Part shown: piece by piece, positions 59,871 to 64,000 of the stretch
Numbering within the stretch: the first letter of the stretch is position 1
How the letters are laid out: every line of letters begins with the position of its first letter
Origin: Ectocarpus siliculosus
Lineage: Eukaryota; Sar; Phaeophyceae; Ectocarpales; Ectocarpaceae
NCBI GenBank assembly: GCA_000310025.1
Contig: FN648519.1
Location: forward strand, 35,532-99,531
DNA length: 64,000 nucleotides
Reading direction: 5' to 3'
The notes under the pieces: generated by a model
Database searches by the model: none
Told to the model about the DNA's origin: nothing
The model's input: only the letters and a program-made list of their open reading frames with translations
Made by a program: the position numbers and the translations under genes

Positions 59871-60018
59871 AAAACATAAAATGCAAGTCATCCGGTACTA
59901 TTTCGTCTGGATCGCAACTACTGAATAAACAACGTTAGGAATCCCAAAACATAAAATGCAAGCCATCCGGTACTATTTCGTCTGGATCGCAACTACTGAA
60001 TAAACAACGTTAGGAATG
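59871..60018. repeat. 75-bp tandem duplication
   Basis: Two almost identical units start at 59,871 and 59,946. They contain ACATAAAATGCAAG, CATCCGGTACTATTTCGTCT and AATAAACAACGTTAGGAAT. The near identity suggests a recent event. Confidence 0.92.
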
Positions 60019-60531
60019 CAAGAATGACACTCGATGGTAATCCTGAATACAAGAGAAAAATAACTAGTGCAATGATAAGCGTGGCAACCCCCCCCCTCCC
60101 ATTATTTTCGTAGCAGTACCTAAAGAACACAAACGCATATTATAAAGACAAGGGTTACAACGACACAACAAATAAACCTGCTGCATGCAGGAACAGACTC
60201 CTGTCCCCCACACGACAACAGCCAGCAGCAACAGGGGCAACACGCAAATAATATAGCAAAACAGAGGGCAGGACAGGACCGCAAGGAAGCTTCAATGCCG
60301 GATGCAGCCCAAAGGGCCTTCCTTCTATCTTGTATGACCGTGAGGTACATGGAGACAACCCCCTGTCACTCTAGGGGTGGTGCCCTGACAACCAACCACG
60401 ACTAAGCTCCATTGACCGTTCGCCGAACCCAACACGAGCACGTGCTCATCACATACACGCATTGGGCTGCGTTGGTACATCAATACCTGCAACATAGCAG
60501 GAACAGAAACATCTGGAACGGGACGCCGGAT

Positions 60532-60537
<6 letters not shown>

Positions 60538-60567
<30 letters not shown>

Positions 60568-60891
60568 TTCTTCCCTTCCCCCCTAAAAAAAAAAAAAAAA
60601 AAATTTTCTATTCTAACAAACAAACCCCCCAATTCCACCCCCCCCTAACCAAAAAAAAATCTTTTTTACCCCAAAAAAAACACCCACCCCTTATTACTTT
60701 TTTTTCCAACACCAAAAACACCCCCCCTCTCCTTTTCCCTTAAAAAACTCTCTCCAAAAATCCCCCTTTTTCCCCCACAAATTCCCCCCCCCCCTTCTTC
60801 TTTTTTTAAACAAAAAAAATCTTTCTTTAAAAAATCTTTCTTCAAAAAAACCCAAAATAAAAACCCCCCCCCCTTAAAAATTTTAAAACCC
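60538..60891. other. Homopolymer-ridden, probably low-quality sequence beside the gap
   Basis: A run of about 28 C is followed by ~320 bases made almost wholly of C, A and T homopolymer stretches, up to the N gap. This is what a read looks like after polymerase slippage on poly-C. It should not be interpreted biologically. Confidence 0.8.
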
Positions 60892-60991
60892 NNNNNNNNN
60901 NNNNNNNNNNNNNNNNNNNNNNNNNNNNNNNNNNNNNNNNNNNNNNNNNNNNNNNNNNNNNNNNNNNNNNNNNNNNNNNNNNNNNNNNNNN
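60892..60991. other. 100-N scaffold gap
   Basis: Exactly 100 N. A poly-C tract flanks each side (60,538-60,565 and about 61,011-61,030), so the true gap size is unknown. Confidence 0.98.
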
Positions 60992-61074
60992 AAGGGGGCC
61001 CGGGTTATGGCCCCCCCCCCCCCCCCCCCCCTCCCCCCTCCGTAATACGAAGCGCGGAAAAAAAACGAAAAAAA

Positions 61075-62345
61075 AAAGTTGCTGATCGTAACAAACGAGC
61101 CCCTGAGTACAGCCGCGCGGAGGCGAGCAACGAAGCTGTCTGACCACGAAAGAACGATCGTCGCATTGCAGCTTGTTTGATCATGCCGGATACAGCCGCC
61201 GGGGTCGTGTCCTCGGGAAGACCGGTCGGTAGAGTGCCCGTCTTGACCCGGCGGAGTTCCCCTGCCTCCGATTCGTGCTTGTCAACAAAACAATCGGGTC
61301 GGGACGAAGTTCATAGTGCGAAGAAGGGCAAAGGTAAAGGCACGCGTGCATGAATGGGTTAGACACCAAAGAGTACGGATGAACATACCTAGTGGCATCG
61401 TTTGGAAGCATATCACACATATGATCCGGCGCCCATATTGGAAGGAAACGCAACACACAACAGTACACATATAAATGGGCTGGCAGACGATCAGCGGCAT
61501 CGGCACTCACTCGAATATGTTGCGGTCTCCAGCTTTCTAGGAAGGCGTCGTCCATGCATTTGCGGACCGTTTCTTCGGTTTAATCTCCACCCTGAAGGAA
61601 TGCCTCGGCCCGCCGGCCGTACCTAAGCGCCGCGTCTACGACCCCGTCCTCGTCAGCGGTCAACGTCGCCACGGTGTCTCGTAACTAGTTAACCTAAATG
61701 AGGGGGCAGCGGCAAAGACAGACAGACAGCGCGTGTTTTGAGCACGTAGGATACGTTTGGAGCAGCTGTGTTTGCCGGTGCATCACAGTCGCCGAAAAAC
61801 AAGAAAAAAACAAGGTGACGCAGCCTGACACTTGTCTCGGAAGTGGTACTACTCTTGCGTCGGCGTCAACATTCCCTGCCCTGTAAGTATTCTAGGTCAC
61901 CCATGATTCGAATGCCAATAAAAGCTTGACAGCATTGCACTTTACTCCGGACTTGGACAGAGGAAAAAAGCACGGAGGGAAGTCTCCTAGTATGCACAAA
62001 CCGCTGAATCACCCAGACGGCGACGTCGTCGGAGAAGCGCTTCTTAGCCCCGAGGTAAGGGACCGCAGTCATCACCGATGCAGCGGCGGTGTTGGGGTCG
62101 TGCTTGCCCTCGGACGTACGCAGCATGCCATCGAACTTTTGCGGTATCACCTTCTCGTTGCACGTGAAGTTGTCGCCTTGCCTGTGTGCGACGAGGAAGT
62201 GATCGACACCGGTTGCAAGATGCAGCGCCTTCTTCGGAGACACCAGGCCACCTCCCCTGGAACCGTACTCCACGACCAAGCCATGCTGTTCGAGGGTGAG
62301 TTGCATCTCCACCTGCCTCAAGGAGTCTGAAAGATTCCGACAAAC
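61075..62345 (-). CDS. Possible multi-exon gene, unknown function
   Basis: Three minus-strand blocks look coding. The first (about 61.87-62.33 kb) follows a GAGGCAG acceptor and contains VEMQLTLEQHGLVVEYGS, ALHLATGVDHFLVAHRQGDN, KVIPQKFDGMLRTSEGKHDP and RFSDDVAVWVIQRF. The second (about 61.51-61.69 kb) has DTVATLTADEDGVVDAALRY and, after one in-frame stop, ETVRKCMDDAFLESWRPQHI, ending at GTGAGT. The third (about 61.07-61.29 kb) has HESEAGELRRVKTGTLPTGL and SGMIKQAAMRRSFFRGQ. I do not recognise the family. The internal stop may mean a pseudogene, a sequencing error or a wrong exon border. The third block ends near the scaffold gap, so the gene may continue beyond it. Confidence 0.35.
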
Positions 62346-62774
62346 GATTACAGACCGAACGAAGGACACGAGAGAAAATAGTCAACGCGGGGGAGGATGA
62401 CGCACATGCTTCGCGCCGCTCAGCGGTAACGATTCTTCTTCTGGAGGAGGGGGATGTGTTTCACGAACGAAGGAGAAACATACCCACAAATTCGAAATCG
62501 TCCTCCCGACTGACTTTCGCTCCAAAATATAGTGAGTGCTCGGGCCGAATGTTCGAAGCGGAGAGGCGCACGTACCTCCGCGGGGTCCGCAAATATATTA
62601 ATGTATGTGTTGTTGTTTTCGTCCTATTTATTACAGCGATTGTCCAATCTTGGTGGGGATACGTTTTTTTTTGTTTGTTGTCGTTTTTCTCACATTAGCT
62701 CTAACCCACAAAAAAATGAGGAGCTCGTCTCAAAACCCGGCACACACGACACCGCGAAAGAAAACAAAACAAAA

Positions 62775-62839
62775 AAAATGGGGTACAAGAACCCCAGAGA
62801 AAACAAAATGGGGTACAAGAACCCCAGAGAAAACAAAAT
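62775..62839. repeat. 30-bp tandem repeat
   Basis: Two perfect units of ATGGGGTACAAGAACCCCAG plus GAAAACAAA, starting at 62,779 and 62,809. Each unit contains a GGGGT..ACCCC inverted repeat. Confidence 0.9.
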
Positions 62840-63290
62840 GATAGAAAGAAAGACCAGCTACCGCATCGAGGGAGAAAGAGAGCCTCGAGAATACCGACCA
62901 AAATAAACACAAAGGAGAACAATTCCCACACCCACCTACAACGCCGGAGGGTTCCGTGCTGGGTTCGCGCCGACCAAGTATCTCCACTCCGTACGTTACT
63001 CTCGTTCCGTGCATGTTGCTACAGTTACTTATCACCCGTGTATTTTTTTTACCTCTACCCTCACACAGACAGACCGGAGGAAATCACATACCACATACAA
63101 ACTTTGTTTGTTCTTGTTCTACTTTTGTTGTTCGTGCCCTACCATCTTCATGTGCGTTCTAAAATATTTGTGTTGTGTCGCGAGAAAGGTACAGCAACGG
63201 TGCTAACGTCGAAGAATTGGTAATATCTACTCACTCACGGGGCTTCGACCTGTATTTCGTTCTCACGCACGCACAAGTTAGTTCTTATTC

Positions 63291-63366
63291 CACATGATGG
63301 GGAATCGAACTCACGACCTCTGCGACGAACGGTTCTAAAGTTACTACTTGACCACCGGGGCGACCG
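63291..63366 (-). repeat. tRNA-like SINE head 1
   Basis: On the minus strand GCCCCGGTGGTCAAGTAGT (A-box-like) is followed about 45 nt later by GAGTTCGATTCCCC (B-box). This is the internal RNA polymerase III promoter layout of a tRNA. The acceptor arm does not pair properly, so a tRNA-derived SINE head is more likely than a functional tRNA gene. Confidence 0.6.
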
Positions 63367-63485
63367 GCTGTGCGTGTTGAATCTTCGTTTTTATCGTGAA
63401 AGGGGCCCAGCCAGCCAATTCGGAGGAGACGGTCCTGACGTCGGAGTTTATCGCTCTCACCCGCGGAGTAGCTAGCTGTACATTT

Positions 63486-63571
63486 TCCACGCCATGGGGG
63501 ATTCGAACAATCGACTTTGCCACTGGCGGTTTCGACGCCACTAGACCAAGCACTAAACCCACCGAGCGGGC
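63486..63571 (-). repeat. tRNA-like SINE head 2
   Basis: The minus strand has GCTTGGTCTAGTGGCG (A-box) and TTGTTCGAATCCCCC (B-box). The upstream GGCCCGCTCGGTGGGTTTAG is an extended head. Same orientation as head 1. Confidence 0.6.
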
Positions 63572-63818
63572 CGGTAGGTACATTTCAGGCGAAGTTAAAA
63601 CCGAAGGACAAACAGGACAATTTCTTGCCGACACGACACTACATCATGTCGTCTAGACTTCATTCAGTGTGGGTATGGTGTAATACTATAATGAAGTGCC
63701 TGTTGTTATCTACAAGAAGAAGATTGGTTCCGACACGTTTGAGTGTCTTCTGGAACACCATACATGCCGCTCACGGCGGTGCCATGGGCAAGTAGCCTAC
63801 ATACTATGTATGCCGGAC

Positions 63819-63892
63819 GCCCCGGTGGTCTAGTTGGTAGCCTCGTAACCTTCTAGAGGTCAGGTCAGGGGTTCGAATCCCGGCGTAGGCGA
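63819..63892 (+). repeat. tRNA-like SINE head 3
   Basis: GCCCCGGTGGTCTAGTTGGT is a near-perfect A-box, and GGGGTTCGAATCCCGGC a near-perfect B-box. The first three acceptor bases can pair with the 3' GGC, but the next ones do not. It is probably a SINE head; a degenerate tRNA gene is possible. It shares GCCCCGGTGGTC with head 1. Confidence 0.6.
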
Positions 63893-63927
63893 GTTTTTCT
63901 TGAAAAGTGAGTTTTTCTCTCGCTTCC

Positions 63928-64000
63928 GCTCCTGGCCAAGTGGATAGCGCTAGTTCGTGTGTACACAGAGGGAAGAGAGTGCTGAACTCTTCTCGCATTA
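63928..64000 (+). repeat. tRNA-like SINE head 4, cut by the window end
   Basis: CTCCTGGCCAAGTGGATAGCGC fits an A-box. The B-box would lie beyond the window, so this call is tentative. Confidence 0.4.

Noticed and set aside
60842-61147. A minus-strand ORF spanning the gap
   Set aside because: It is read through 100 N and homopolymer artefacts.
61926-62330. A plus-strand 134-residue ORF
   Set aside because: It is antisense to a minus-strand block with better protein-like composition and a splice acceptor.

Overview
This is a eukaryotic nuclear window that is poor in genes and rich in repeats. Base composition is near balanced, consensus GT..AG introns are visible, and most open frames are short chance frames. 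The repeat style (Helitrons, a LINE tail, a PIF/Harbinger fragment, tRNA-derived SINE heads) and the glycosyltransferase gene with phase-0 introns would suit a brown alga or another stramenopile (Ectocarpus-like). That placement is an inference. No rRNA, CRISPR array or bacterial operon was seen.

Layout. 1-7 kb: a decayed PIF/Harbinger transposase fragment and a large 110-130 bp tandem array (2.8-5.3 kb). 7.07-12.2 kb: a ~5 kb repeat, here called A1. It reappears inverted at 31.24-36.78 kb (A2), and a diverged direct neighbour of A2 lies at 36.79-40.98 kb (A3). 12-28 kb: between A1 and A2 lie a ~400 bp fold-back element, a Helitron copy (B2), a perfect 33-bp-TIR MITE, a broken N6-adenine-methyltransferase-like remnant and several small tandem repeats. 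28.1-31.2 kb and 50.1-53.5 kb: an inverted pair of Helitron-derived elements (C1, C2). Both carry the N-terminal part of a Helitron Rep/helicase polyprotein plus an intron-bearing gene fragment. 41.0-42.7 kb and 47.3-49.7 kb: an inverted pair of Helitrons (B1, B3) with textbook 3' ends (hairpin, 11 nt, CTAG, then T). 44.15-46.07 kb: between B1 and B3 lies the one convincing intact host gene, a four-exon nucleotide-diphospho-sugar transferase (PF03407/GT77 type). 53.9-60 kb: a diverged duplication, two weak candidate exons, and AT-rich DNA with little content. 60.5-61.0 kb: a homopolymer-ridden, probably low-quality stretch followed by a 100-N scaffold gap. 61.07-62.35 kb: a possible unrecognised minus-strand gene. 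63.3-64.0 kb: a cluster of four tRNA-like SINE heads.

How it fits together. Most of the window can be explained by Helitron activity: several families, captured exon-containing host fragments and inverted neighbours, with later insertions by MITEs and fold-back elements. I found no clearly new defence or metabolic system. The most informative items are the Helitron gene captures, the ~427-bp-arm palindrome at 37.7-38.7 kb, and the GT gene, one of whose introns is a multiple of three without stops and would be misread as coding.
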